Assembly (NCBI GenBank): GCA_019455325.1
Contig: JACFMQ010000001.1
Location: 569,071 to 633,070 of the forward strand
DNA from: Rhodocyclaceae bacterium
GTDB lineage: Bacteria > Pseudomonadota > Gammaproteobacteria > Burkholderiales > Rhodocyclaceae
DNA: 64,000 nt
Direction: 5' to 3'
This document shows, one piece after another, positions 55,944 to 64,000 of this stretch (position 1 is the first letter of the stretch; each line of letters begins with the position of its first letter). A model generated the notes under the pieces. The model was not told where the DNA came from and did not search any database. It was given only the letters and a program-made list of their open reading frames with translations. The position numbers and the translations under genes are program-made.

Positions 55944-57239
55944 ATGGACGCCCTGTGGATTCTCATCCTGCTGATTTTCGTTTCCGGCCTGTTCTCGCTC
56001 GCCGAGATGGCGCTCGCCTCGGCCCGCCCTGCCCGCCTGGCGCAGATGGCGGCCGAGGGCAACGGCGGCGCAGCGGCGGCCATGGCCATCAAGGAGCACC
56101 CCAGCCGCCTGCTCGCCGCGACGCAGACCGGCATCACCGCAGCCGCGCTGCTGATGGGCATCTACGGCGAATCGGCGCTCTCCGCGGCCATCGGCGCGGG
56201 ACTCGCCGCCGTCGCGCCGGCGCTCGCCGAATGGCATGCGAAGATCGCCTTCGCGCTGACCATCGTGCTCGTCACCGCGCTCTCGATCGTGCTCGGCGAG
56301 ATCGTCCCCAAGCGCGTCGCGCTCGCCCACCCGGAGCGCATCGCGGCCATCTGCGCGCCGCTCACCTCGCTGTTCATCCGCCTGCTGTCGCCGGCCATCC
56401 GCTTCCTTTCGTTTGCCGCCGACCGCGTCATCGCCGCGCTGCCGATCAGCGCCGCGCCGTCGGCGACCAGCGTCGAGGACATCCTCGCCTTCGTCGACGA
56501 AGGCGAGCGCGCCGGCGCCATCCCGCCCGAGGAAAGCCATCTCTTCGGCAACGTGCTGCGCTTGGAGGACCGGCGCCTGGCCTCGATCATGACGCCGGTC
56601 GCCGACGTCGCCTGGATCGACCTGCGCGCGCCGCGCGAAGAGAACCTGCGCATGCTGCGCGAGGCGCCGCACTCGCAGCTGCCGATCGCCAACGGCGACC
56701 TGCAGCAGGTGGTCGGCGTCGTCGAGAGCCACGACATCCTCAAGGCGGCGATGGAGGGCGACATCGACTTCGCCTGCATTCCGTCGACGCCGCCGCTGTT
56801 CGTGCCGGCGTCGCTGACGCTGATCGAACTGCTGCGCACCTTCCGCCAGCACCGCTGCACCTTCGCCTTCGTCGTCAGCGAGTTCGGGCTGACCGAGGGC
56901 ATCGTCACCCTCGCCGACCTGATGATGGCCGTGGTCGGCGACATGATGCCGCTCGCCGACGACCCGGACGAGGCGCTGGCCGTGCGCCGCGCCGACGGCT
57001 CCTGGCTGCTCGACGGCCTGCTGCCGCTCGACGAGATGCAGGAGAAGCTCGAACTGCGCGACGTCGTCGAGGCCGCCGGCGGCGGCTACCACACCGTCGG
57101 CGGCTTCGTCCTCGCCGCGCTCGGCCGCATCCCGCGCAAGGCCGAGCGCTTCGCCTGGGGCGACTGGGAGTTCGAGGTCGTCGACGTCGACCGCAACCGC
57201 GTCGACCAGGTCCTCGCCTCGCGCATCGACCGCGGCTGA
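55944..57239 (+). CDS. CNNM/CBS/CorC-domain membrane protein (TlyC/YfjD family)
   Basis: A 431-residue inner-membrane protein. An N-terminal CNNM/DUF21 domain with four hydrophobic segments spans residues 1-190 (LILLIFVSGLFSLAEMALAS, LLAATQTGITAAALLMGIYG, ALSIVLGEIVPKRVALA). A CBS pair follows (ASIMTPVADVAWIDLRAPRE, HRCTFAFVVSEFGLTEGIVT), then a CorC/HlyC C-terminal domain (DGLLPLDEMQEKLELRDVVE, ERFAWGDWEFEVVDVDRNRV). Family members act in magnesium or cobalt efflux. The old hemolysin label is not supported. Confidence 0.93.
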   Translation: MDALWILILLIFVSGLFSLAEMALASARPARLAQMAAEGNGGAAAAMAIKEHPSRLLAATQTGITAAALLMGIYGESALSAAIGAGLAAVAPALAEWHAKIAFALTIVLVTALSIVLGEIVPKRVALAHPERIAAICAPLTSLFIRLLSPAIRFLSFAADRVIAALPISAAPSATSVEDILAFVDEGERAGAIPPEESHLFGNVLRLEDRRLASIMTPVADVAWIDLRAPREENLRMLREAPHSQLPIANGDLQQVVGVVESHDILKAAMEGDIDFACIPSTPPLFVPASLTLIELLRTFRQHRCTFAFVVSEFGLTEGIVTLADLMMAVVGDMMPLADDPDEALAVRRADGSWLLDGLLPLDEMQEKLELRDVVEAAGGGYHTVGGFVLAALGRIPRKAERFAWGDWEFEVVDVDRNRVDQVLASRIDRG

Positions 57240-57573
57240 ACGCCGCCTCCGCATCGCTCGCCGGATGGGAATCCGGAGCGAATCCATCGCAATCGATTAT
57301 GAATCGATGAACGTCGAGGAAGCGCCGTCCGTCGCCGCCTGAGCATGTCAATGCGCGATTTACCGCTCATTTAGACGCGATATCGACGGCGATCACGACA
57401 AATAACGACAAATTGCATTCATGCAATCGCCCGGCGGGCAGGCTGCGGCACCGACGTTTTTCCCTCGTCCGGCGGTTTGTTGCGTTCTTGTGACGGTAGC
57501 GTGGTTTTGTAGACGCTTTCTTCCGTTCCTGCAGCGCGCCGACCGCGGGGACGAGCAAGGGGAGAGGACAAAA
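57240..57573 (+). promoter_or_regulatory. Promoter region of the uptake hydrogenase operon
   Basis: 334 bases without a gene. Visible signals are a 9-base direct repeat ACGACAAAT at 57395-57403 and 57405-57413, a palindrome TTGCAT-TC-ATGCAA at 57413-57426, and repeated AATCGAT near 57291-57308. A GGCAC (57447-57451) resembles half of a sigma-54 -24 element, but the -12 GC is absent, so sigma-54 control is not shown. The repeats may bind a HoxA/HupR-type activator. Confidence 0.5.
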
Positions 57574-58710
57574 ATGACAAGAAGGCCAGCGGCCGACAAG
57601 CCGACGTTCTACGACGTATTCCGCCAGCGCGGCGTCTCGCGCCGCGATTTTCTCGGTTTCTGCGCGCTCACCGCGACCTACCTCGGGCTCGGCCCGGACG
57701 GCATGGGCACCATCGTGCATGCGATGGAGACCAAGCCGCGCATCCCGGTGCTCTGGCTGCACGGCCTCGAATGCACCTGCTGCTCGGAGAGCTTCCTGCG
57801 CTCCGGCCACCCGCTGGCCTCGGACATCATCATGAGCATGATCTCGCTCGACTACGACGACACGATCATGGCCGCCGCCGGCGAACAGGCCGAGGAAATC
57901 CTGCACGACATCGTCCGCGACTACCGCGGCGCCTATCTGCTGGCCGTCGAAGGCAACGTGCCGCTGGCCAACGACGGCATGGCCTGCATCATCGGCGGCC
58001 GGCCGTTCAAGAAGAAGTTCGAGGAAATGGCCCGCCACGCCAAGGCCATCATCTCCTGGGGCACCTGCGCCAGCTCCGGCTGCGTGCAGGCGGCGAAGCC
58101 GAACCCGACCAAGGCGACGCCGATCCACAAGCTGGTCGAGCGCGTGCCGGTGATCAACGTGCCCGGCTGCCCGCCGATCGCCGAGGTGATGACCGGCGTC
58201 ATCAGCTACATCCTGACCTACGACCGCCTGCCCGAGCTCGACCGGCAGCGCCGGCCCAAGCTCTTCTACTCGCAGCGCGTGCACGACAAGTGCGAGCGCC
58301 GCGCCCACTTCGACGCCGGCCAGTTCGTCGAAGCCTGGGACGACGAGGGCGCCAAGCAGGGCTGGTGCCTGTACAAGATGGGCTGCCGCGGCCCGACGAC
58401 CTACAACGCCTGCGCCACCATGGGCTGGAACGAGAACACCAGCAACCCGATCCGCTCCGGCCACGGCTGCATCGGCTGCTCGGAGGAAGGCTTCTTCGAC
58501 CGCGGCCCGTTCTACGAGCGCCTGCCCGACATGCAGCAGTGGGGCATCGAATCGAACGCCGACAAGGTGGCCGCCGTCGGCGCCGCCGCGCTCGGCGGCG
58601 CGGTCGCCGTGCAGCTCGGCGCGACGGCGGTGAAGCACGTGGTCAACGTCGTCCGCCGGAAGACGGCGAAGGACGACGCGGCCGAGAAGAACGAGGAGCC
58701 CCAGGCATGA
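57574..58710 (+). CDS. hupS: Uptake [NiFe]-hydrogenase small subunit, oxygen-tolerant group 1d type
   Basis: Electron-transfer subunit of the membrane-bound H2 oxidase, 378 residues. The Tat signal is [20 protein letters not shown]. The proximal cluster motif LECTCC places extra Cys69 between Cys67 and Cys70, and [10 protein letters not shown] gives Cys165 and extra Cys170. These are the two supernumerary cysteines of the oxygen-tolerant 4Fe-3S type. Medial and distal motifs follow ([38 protein letters not shown]), with a C-terminal membrane anchor near 340. ATG 57574 has GGAGAGG upstream. The open frame begins at 57421 but lacks support. The stop overlaps hupL. Confidence 0.95.
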   Translation: MTRRPAADKPTFYDVFRQRGVSRRDFLGFCALTATYLGLGPDGMGTIVHAMETKPRIPVLWLHGLECTCCSESFLRSGHPLASDIIMSMISLDYDDTIMAAAGEQAEEILHDIVRDYRGAYLLAVEGNVPLANDGMACIIGGRPFKKKFEEMARHAKAIISWGTCASSGCVQAAKPNPTKATPIHKLVERVPVINVPGCPPIAEVMTGVISYILTYDRLPELDRQRRPKLFYSQRVHDKCERRAHFDAGQFVEAWDDEGAKQGWCLYKMGCRGPTTYNACATMGWNENTSNPIRSGHGCIGCSEEGFFDRGPFYERLPDMQQWGIESNADKVAAVGAAALGGAVAVQLGATAVKHVVNVVRRKTAKDDAAEKNEEPQA

Positions 58711-59930
58711 CCCGCAGCACCACGCCCAACGGCTTCACGCTCGACGACGGCGGCCGGCGCATCGCCCTCGACCCGGTGACGCGCATCGAGGGCCACATGC
58801 GCGTCGAGGTGAACATCGACGGCGACAACGTGATCCGCAACGCGGTCTCCATCGGCACCATGTGGCGCGGCCTGGAAATCATCATGAAGGGCCGCGACCC
58901 GCGCGACGCCTGGGCCTTCGTCCAGCGCATCTGCGGCGTGTGCACCGGCGTGCACGCGCTGGCCTCGATCCGCGCGGTGGAAGACGCGCTGGCCATCGAC
59001 ATCCCGGAGAACGCCAACACCATCCGCAACATCATGAACCTGTCGCTGTACGTTCATGACCATCTGGTGCACTTCTACCACCTGCACGCGCTCGACTGGG
59101 TCGACGTGGTGTCGGCGCTGTCGGCCTCGCCCAAGGCCACCTCCGAGCTGCAGCAGTCGATCTCGCGCTGGCCGAATTCCTCGCCCGGCTATTTCAAGGA
59201 CGTGCAGGACCGCGTCAAGAAGCTGGTCGGCTCCGGCCAGCTCGGCCCCTTCCGCAACGGCTACTGGGGCCACGCCGCCTACAAGCTGCCGCCGGAAGCC
59301 AACCTGCTGGCCGTGGCGCACTACATCGAGGCGCTCAACTTCCAGCGCGAGATCGTCAAGATCCAGGCCGTGTTCGGCGGCAAGAACCCGCATCCGATGT
59401 GGATCGTCGGCGGCGTGCCGTCGGCGATCAACATGCACGCCACCGGCTCGTCCGGGGCCTCGGTGAACGTCGAGCGCATGAACCTGGTCGGCGCCATCGC
59501 CCGCAAGTCGCTGACCTTCATCGAGCAGGTCTACGTGCCCGACCTGCTGGCCATCGGTTCCTTCTACCCGGAGTGGTTCAAGAACGGCGGCGGCCTTTCC
59601 AGCAAGAACCTGATCTCCTACGGCGAGTTCCCGACGCGCGCCAACGACGACTCCAACGCCAGCCTGATGCTGCCGCGCGGCGCCATCGTGAACGGCGACC
59701 TGAAGACGCTGCACGAGGTCGACCTGCGCAACCCCTCGCACATCCAGGAGTTCGTGCCGCACTCCTGGTACCGCTACCCGGACGACAAGGCCGGCCGGCA
59801 CCCCTGGGACGGCCTCACCGAACTCGACTTCCGCCTCGGCGCGAAGACGCGGCAGACGCCGGAGCGCATCGAATCCTTCGACGAGAACGAGAAGTACAGC
59901 TACATCAAGGCGCCGCGCTGGAAGGGCTAG
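58707..59930 (+). CDS. hupL: Uptake hydrogenase large subunit, N-terminal part ending at an in-frame TAG
   Basis: 407 residues of the nickel-binding subunit. It starts in the HyaB/HoxG pattern ([20 protein letters not shown]) and has the L1 motif [11 protein letters not shown] with C76 and C79. Sequence continues collinearly to [11 protein letters not shown], where a TAG at 59928-59930 replaces a residue that is a sense codon in homologues (E. coli HyaB reads APRWRGNAMEVGPLAR). The frame resumes immediately downstream. Read as one frame, 58707-60506 would be 599 codons plus stop, the normal length. Without readthrough or complementation this part lacks two of the four nickel cysteines. Confidence 0.9.
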   Translation: MTRSTTPNGFTLDDGGRRIALDPVTRIEGHMRVEVNIDGDNVIRNAVSIGTMWRGLEIIMKGRDPRDAWAFVQRICGVCTGVHALASIRAVEDALAIDIPENANTIRNIMNLSLYVHDHLVHFYHLHALDWVDVVSALSASPKATSELQQSISRWPNSSPGYFKDVQDRVKKLVGSGQLGPFRNGYWGHAAYKLPPEANLLAVAHYIEALNFQREIVKIQAVFGGKNPHPMWIVGGVPSAINMHATGSSGASVNVERMNLVGAIARKSLTFIEQVYVPDLLAIGSFYPEWFKNGGGLSSKNLISYGEFPTRANDDSNASLMLPRGAIVNGDLKTLHEVDLRNPSHIQEFVPHSWYRYPDDKAGRHPWDGLTELDFRLGAKTRQTPERIESFDENEKYSYIKAPRWKG

Positions 59931-59933
59931 GCC

Positions 59934-60506
59934 ATGGAAACCGGCCCGCTGGCGCGCATGGTCATCGCCTACGCCAACGGCAACGGGCGCGTGAAGGAAC
60001 TCGTCGACGGCGCGCTGAAGAAGCTCGACCTGCCGCTCTCCGCCCTCTTCTCGACGCTCGGCCGCACCGCGGCGCGCGGCCTGGAAGCCCTGTGGGCGGC
60101 CGAACGGCTGGTCGAACAGGTGGCCTTCCTGGAGGCGACGATCAAGGGCGGCAACGAGGCCACGGCCAACGCCGAAAAATGGTCGCCGACGACCTGGCCT
60201 TCGACCGCGCGCGGCGTCGGCTACGCCGAGGCGCCGCGCGGCGCGCTCGGCCACTGGATCAGCATCCGCGACCAGAAGCTCGACAACTACCAGTGCGTGG
60301 TGCCGACCACCTGGAACGCCAGTCCGCGCGACGCCCAGGGCAACATCGGCGCCTACGAGGCGGCGCTGCTCGGCGTGCATCTGGCCGACCCGAAGAAGCC
60401 GCTGGAGATCCTGCGCGTCATCCACAGCTTCGACCCGTGCCTGGCCTGCGCCACGCACGTCATCGGCCCGGACGGCGGCGAGCTGACGGTGGCCCGGGTG
60501 CTGTGA
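59934..60506 (+). CDS. hupL: Uptake hydrogenase large subunit, C-terminal part after the TAG
   Basis: 190 residues in the same frame as the upstream part, separated by TAG and one codon. It starts [20 protein letters not shown]. It holds conserved [40 protein letters not shown] and [20 protein letters not shown], and the L2 motif [11 protein letters not shown] with C169, C172 and cleavage-site H175. The C-terminal peptide [15 protein letters not shown] is the part removed by HupD. GGAAGGG lies seven bases before the ATG, so separate initiation is possible, although that sequence also encodes the conserved W-K-G. The stop overlaps hupC. Confidence 0.85.
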   Translation: METGPLARMVIAYANGNGRVKELVDGALKKLDLPLSALFSTLGRTAARGLEALWAAERLVEQVAFLEATIKGGNEATANAEKWSPTTWPSTARGVGYAEAPRGALGHWISIRDQKLDNYQCVVPTTWNASPRDAQGNIGAYEAALLGVHLADPKKPLEILRVIHSFDPCLACATHVIGPDGGELTVARVL

Positions 60507-61207
60507 TGAAGGACTACATCCCCTACCACCAGTTGCCGGAGGGGAACATCCCCGAGCCGGTGACCATCTACGGCCCCGGCGTGCGCCTGTGGCACTGGGT
60601 GAACGCGCTGCTCGTCGTCGTCCTCGGCGTCACCGGCTATTTCATCGGCGTGCCACCGCCCTCGGCGCTCGGCGACACCTCCTCGCTCTACATCATGGGC
60701 TGGATCCGCTTCCTGCATCTGGCCGCCGGCTATCTCTTCGCGCTGCTCGCCGTCGCCCGGCTGTGGCTGACCTTCGTCGAGAAAGGCATCTCGCACCAGC
60801 TCTTCCTGCCGGCCATCTGGCGGGCGGAGTGGTACCGGGGCTTCGTCCGCCAGGTCCAGTGGAACTTCCTGCTGCCGGTGCAGCCGGCCCGCTACGTCGG
60901 CCTCAACCCGCTCGGCAACATCGCCATGCTGCTCTGCTACGTGCTGCCCGGCTTCGTCATCATCGTCACCGGCTTCGCCATGTACGCCGAGGTCACCGGC
61001 CACGACAGTTGGCAGTACATGCTCTTCGGCTGGGTCACGTCGATCTTCGGCAACACCATGGACCTGCACATCGTTCACCGGCTGGCGATGTGGCTGATGG
61101 TCGGCTTCGCCCTCGTGCACATCTACATCGCCGTGCGCGAGGACGTGCTGTCGCGGCAGACCATGATCAGCTCGATGCTCTCCGGCGAGCGGCAGTACCG
61201 GCGATGA
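60506..61207 (+). CDS. hupC: Hydrogenase b-type cytochrome subunit
   Basis: Membrane diheme cytochrome that passes electrons from HupSL to the quinone pool. The 233-residue product has four helices. Heme histidines are likely in [40 protein letters not shown] and [22 protein letters not shown] in parts. [20 protein letters not shown] and the C-terminus [20 protein letters not shown] are family-typical. It overlaps hupL by one base and hupD by four. Confidence 0.94.
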   Translation: MKDYIPYHQLPEGNIPEPVTIYGPGVRLWHWVNALLVVVLGVTGYFIGVPPPSALGDTSSLYIMGWIRFLHLAAGYLFALLAVARLWLTFVEKGISHQLFLPAIWRAEWYRGFVRQVQWNFLLPVQPARYVGLNPLGNIAMLLCYVLPGFVIIVTGFAMYAEVTGHDSWQYMLFGWVTSIFGNTMDLHIVHRLAMWLMVGFALVHIYIAVREDVLSRQTMISSMLSGERQYRR

Positions 61208-61701
61208 ACGCGACCGCCGCCCCCACCGTGCTGCTCGGCATCGGCAACGTCCTCTGGGCCGACGAGGGCTTCGGCCCGCGCGTCGTCGAGCGCATCGCGG
61301 CGCGCGGCGACGTCGACTGGCCCGCCGGCGTCGAGGTCGTCGACGGCGGCACGCAGGGCCTCTACCTGCTGCCGCTGGTGCAGGAGGCGGCGCGCATGAT
61401 CGTCTTCGACGCCGTCGATTTCGGCCGCCCGCCGGGCGAGATGGTGATCCTGCGCGACGGCGAGATTCCCGCCTTCTTCGGCCAGCGCCCGCTCTCCCTG
61501 CACCAGACCGGATTCACCGACGTGCTCGCCGCCGCCGAACTGACCGGCAGGAAGCCGGGCGCCATCACGCTGATCGGCGTCCAGTACGCCGACATCGACA
61601 CCTGGGGCGGCGCGCTCTCGCCCGCCATCGCCGCCGCGCTCGACCCGGCCATCGACGCCGGCCGGCGCGAACTGCACGCCTGGGAGGAGAAAACCGCATG
61701 A
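61204..61701 (+). CDS. hupD: Hydrogenase maturation endopeptidase
   Basis: Nickel-dependent protease that trims the large subunit C-terminus. The 165-residue product has [20 protein letters not shown] (Glu ligand), [15 protein letters not shown] (Asp ligand), [20 protein letters not shown] (His ligand) and [20 protein letters not shown]. It overlaps hupC upstream and the MCP gene downstream by four bases each. An intact protease beside a broken hupL suggests the interruption is recent or tolerated. Confidence 0.94.
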   Translation: MNATAAPTVLLGIGNVLWADEGFGPRVVERIAARGDVDWPAGVEVVDGGTQGLYLLPLVQEAARMIVFDAVDFGRPPGEMVILRDGEIPAFFGQRPLSLHQTGFTDVLAAAELTGRKPGAITLIGVQYADIDTWGGALSPAIAAALDPAIDAGRRELHAWEEKTA

Positions 61702-63347
61702 ACCGGACCACCAGCCGCTACGAATACGACCGGACCCTGAACCTGCTCGGCAAGATCAGCGTCGCGCTGTTCCACTTCGTCGACAACGTGCGCATGTTCA
61801 AGGTCGGCAACTTCATCACGCTGTTCACCGTGCTCCTGCTCGTCGCCGGCTTCGCCGCCACGGCGCTGACCTTCAAGTCGGTCGCCGACATCGCCGGCGT
61901 CTGGCGCGACTTCGATTCCGGGCTGGCACGCCGCATCGACCTGCTCGGGCATTTCCAGCACCATCTCGGCCACGGCGGCGTCGCCCGCCACTGGGACGAG
62001 GCGCTCGCCGGCGACGCCGCCGCGCGCAGGGCGGTCTCCGCCGCGCTGCTGAAGGTGCGCGAAGGCTTCCCGGCCTTCGTGAACGCCAGCCCGTCGGACG
62101 ACGAGAAAAAGCACCTGGCCACGCTGGAAAGGACCGTCGCCGCCTATGAGGCCGCGCTGGCCGGCGGCAGCCGCGTGCCGGCGGCCGACGAGGAGGCCGC
62201 CAGCGCCGCGCTGGCCGGCATCCGCGACGCGCTGGCCGAGCGCCGCAAGCGCGGCGCCGACGCCGTCGAGGACGCCATCTGGTCGCTGTCGCTGCAGGTC
62301 GGCGGCATCATGTTCGCCACCGGCCTGATCCTCGCCTTCTTCGGCCTGTTCGCCTTCTGGTTCGTCCGCTTCCGCGTGGCGCTGCCGCTCTCGGCGATCA
62401 ATTCGACGATGACCGGGCTTTCCGGCGGCGACACCGGCGTCGACGTCCCATTCACCGCCAAGCGCGACGAGGTCGGCGAGATGGCCCGCGCCGTGCAGAT
62501 CTTCAAGGACAACGCCATCGCCAAGGGAAAGATGGAAGTCCAGAAGCAGCAGGTGACCCGCGACATCCAGGAAACCACCCGGGAGCTGGCGCAACTGACG
62601 GTCACCGCCCGCGGCGCCACCGGCGAGCAGGCTTCGGCCACGTCGAGCATCTCGGCGGCCACCGAAGAGCTGAGCGTGAGCATCGACCACGTCGCCGAGA
62701 ACGCCGAGCGGGCGCTGGACGCGACGCGCGAAACCGTCGACGCGGTGAAGCAGGGCGAAGTCGCGGTCAAGGAGACGATCGCCGTCATGGAGCAGACCGC
62801 CGACCTCGTCGGCCAGGCCCGCGACAAGGTCGAGGAGCTTGCCCGCGAGAGCGACCGCATCCACGAGATCGTCGCCATCATCCAGAGCATCGCCAAGCAG
62901 ACCGACCTGCTGGCGCTCAACGCCTCGATCGAATCGGCGCGCGCCGGCGAGGCCGGCCGCGGCTTCGCCGTGGTCGCCGACGAGGTGCGCAGCCTGGCCG
63001 AGAAGACCAATGCCTCGGCGCTCGACATCGGCAGCATCCTCGAACAGATCCAGCGCCGGATGGGCGACGTCACCAGCGAGGTGGCCAGCGCCTCGGACAA
63101 GGCCGGCGAAAGCGCCGCGCGCTCGCGCACCGTCGGCGACGCGCTGCTGCAGATCGACCGGCGCGCCGGCATGGTCGCCAGCGCCATGGCCGACATCGCC
63201 GACGCCTCCCGCGAGCAGAGCACCGCCGGCCGCGACATCGCGCAGAAGGTGGAGATGGTCGCCACCTCGTCGGAGACGATCAGCACCCAGATCAACCGCA
63301 TCGACGAACTGATGCGACGCCTGAACAAGAGCACGACGAGCATCTGA
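61698..63347 (+). CDS. Methyl-accepting chemotaxis protein inside the hydrogenase operon
   Basis: A 549-residue transducer. A cytoplasmic N-terminal segment of about 35 residues precedes helix 1 ([20 protein letters not shown]). A periplasmic helical domain spans about 60-195 ([20 protein letters not shown]). Helix 2 follows ([20 protein letters not shown]), then HAMP ([40 protein letters not shown]). The signalling hairpin tip is [20 protein letters not shown] followed by [20 protein letters not shown]. No C-terminal CheR-tether pentapeptide is seen. Its ATG overlaps the hupD stop and its stop is 10 bases from the HupU-like gene, so it is co-transcribed with the hydrogenases. Confidence 0.93.
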   Translation: MNRTTSRYEYDRTLNLLGKISVALFHFVDNVRMFKVGNFITLFTVLLLVAGFAATALTFKSVADIAGVWRDFDSGLARRIDLLGHFQHHLGHGGVARHWDEALAGDAAARRAVSAALLKVREGFPAFVNASPSDDEKKHLATLERTVAAYEAALAGGSRVPAADEEAASAALAGIRDALAERRKRGADAVEDAIWSLSLQVGGIMFATGLILAFFGLFAFWFVRFRVALPLSAINSTMTGLSGGDTGVDVPFTAKRDEVGEMARAVQIFKDNAIAKGKMEVQKQQVTRDIQETTRELAQLTVTARGATGEQASATSSISAATEELSVSIDHVAENAERALDATRETVDAVKQGEVAVKETIAVMEQTADLVGQARDKVEELARESDRIHEIVAIIQSIAKQTDLLALNASIESARAGEAGRGFAVVADEVRSLAEKTNASALDIGSILEQIQRRMGDVTSEVASASDKAGESAARSRTVGDALLQIDRRAGMVASAMADIADASREQSTAGRDIAQKVEMVATSSETISTQINRIDELMRRLNKSTTSI

Positions 63348-63357
63348 GAACCCGACC

Positions 63358-64000
63358 ATGAACGCACCCGAAAACCGGCCCCGGCCCCTTTCGCTGCTCT
63401 GGCTGCAGTGCGGCGGCTGCGGCGGCGACAGCATGTCGCTGCTCAACGCCGCCTCGCCCGAGCCGCACGAGCTTTTCGCGCAGCTCGGCGCCGAGCTGCT
63501 CTGGCACCCTTCCCTGTCGAACGGCTCGCCCGCGGAGCACGACGCCCTGCTCGAATCGATCGTCGCCGGCGAGCGAGCGCTCGACCTGCTGCTGGTCGAA
63601 GGCGCCATCGTGCACGGCCCGGAGCACACCGGCATGTTCGACACCCGCCGCGGGCGGCCGAAGAAGGATCTCGCCGCCGCGCTCGCCCGCCAGGCCGGGC
63701 ACGTCGTCGCCGTCGGCACCTGCGCCGCCTTCGGCGGCATCGCCGCCGAAGGCGCGCTGCAGGGCAGCGGCCTCCAGTTCACCGGCAAGCGGCCCGGCGG
63801 CCTGCTCGGCGCGGAATTCCGCGGCCGCGCCGGTCTGCCGGTGATCAACCTCGCCGGCTGCCCGGTGCACGAACAGGTCATCACCGGCACGCTGCTCGCG
63901 CTGGCCGCCGGGCAGGCGCCGCTGCTCGACGAGTTCAACCGCCCGCTCGACTGGTTCGGCATGACCGTGCACCAGGGCTGCACGCGCAACGAGTACCACG
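63358..64000 (+). CDS. hupU: HupU/HoxB-like sensory [NiFe]-hydrogenase small subunit, cut by window end
   Basis: The first 214 residues of a group 2-type small subunit. There is no Tat signal, so it is cytoplasmic. It has LSLLWLQCGGCGGDSMSLLN, GAELLWHPSLSNG, VAVGTCAAFGGIAAEGALQG, QFTGKRPGGLLGAEFRGRAG, LPVINLAGCPVHEQVITGTL and VHQGCTRNEYH. These match HupU/HoxB, the H2-sensor family. At the first cluster motif the usual C-x-x-C reads C21-G-G-D24, with an additional C18 before it. It follows the MCP by 10 bases. The large subunit HupV would lie beyond the window. Group 2a or 2c membership is also possible. Confidence 0.88.
   Translation, partial: MNAPENRPRPLSLLWLQCGGCGGDSMSLLNAASPEPHELFAQLGAELLWHPSLSNGSPAEHDALLESIVAGERALDLLLVEGAIVHGPEHTGMFDTRRGRPKKDLAAALARQAGHVVAVGTCAAFGGIAAEGALQGSGLQFTGKRPGGLLGAEFRGRAGLPVINLAGCPVHEQVITGTLLALAAGQAPLLDEFNRPLDWFGMTVHQGCTRNEYH

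Noticed and set aside
57446-57492. Sigma-54 promoter for the hydrogenase operon
   Set aside because: GGCAC at 57447 lacks a matching -12 GC, and GGC at 57471 has the wrong spacing to TTGC. Neither meets the GG-N10-GC rule.
57771-59930. Apparent HupS-HupL fusion frame
   Set aside because: The first third is out-of-frame hupS. The large subunit begins at ATG 58707, overlapping the hupS stop.

Overview
The window is high-GC bacterial DNA, densely packed with genes on both strands. The gene families point to a betaproteobacterium, probably of the Rhodocyclales (Azospira, Dechloromonas or Thauera-like). Pointers are a Cupriavidus-type oxygen-tolerant membrane-bound uptake hydrogenase operon, a CrbS-like acetate sensor with acs, a class I fumarase, ZapE, MetY and many two-component proteins. 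Genus assignment is inference, because no rRNA or other marker gene lies in the window.

Layout. 1-5005: a FecI/FecR/TonB-dependent receptor iron-siderophore cassette on the minus strand, with a Fur-box-like site ahead of fecI and an unrelated AAA/DUF4143 ATPase gene between regulator and receptor. 5055-11150: a tight minus-strand operon (BenE permease, YggS, ArgD-like aminotransferase, SHMT) divergent from a MocR/PdxR-type regulator, with an inverted repeat between them. 11313-17712: housekeeping genes (AcuI/YhdH reductase, glycine-zipper protein, MetY, orphan secretin-N protein, ZapE, small hypotheticals). 17764-27160: an integrative mobilizable element of about 9.3 kb inserted in a tRNA-Ser(GGA) gene. 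It carries a tyrosine integrase, HigBA, IncI-type TraX and TraY/DotA proteins, a MobA/MobL relaxase with LPD7 domain, an RSF1010-like oriT, a replication-like winged-helix protein and an AlpA-like regulator. 27225-46575: an acetate/C4 metabolism block: DUF4212 plus VC_2705-type symporter, acs, class I fumarase, a CrbS-like symporter-kinase with a receiver-only regulator, and two copies of a DUF294 nucleotidyltransferase/DEDDh exonuclease pair. YbaK, LysR and murI lie between the two halves. 46675-51133: MenB-like enzyme, a PilJ-type sensor kinase and an HD-GYP response regulator. 51153-55109: a ZIP/DUF2796/ABC/DUF3299 metal (probably zinc) uptake operon. 55147-57239: VapBC and a CNNM/CBS protein. 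57574-64000: an uptake [NiFe]-hydrogenase operon that continues, through a methyl-accepting chemotaxis protein, into a HupU/HoxB-type sensory hydrogenase small subunit cut by the window end.

The most unusual signals are these. (1) The hydrogenase large subunit is split by one in-frame TAG. (2) An MCP is embedded between the uptake and sensory hydrogenase genes. (3) The mobilizable element carries only TraX and TraY from an IncI-type mating apparatus. (4) The element has probably swapped the 3' half of the host tRNA-Ser. (5) A histidine-kinase-like protein that has lost its phospho-acceptor His is fused to a DEDDh exonuclease. (6) A MocR-controlled group of PLP genes carries a benzoate-type permease.
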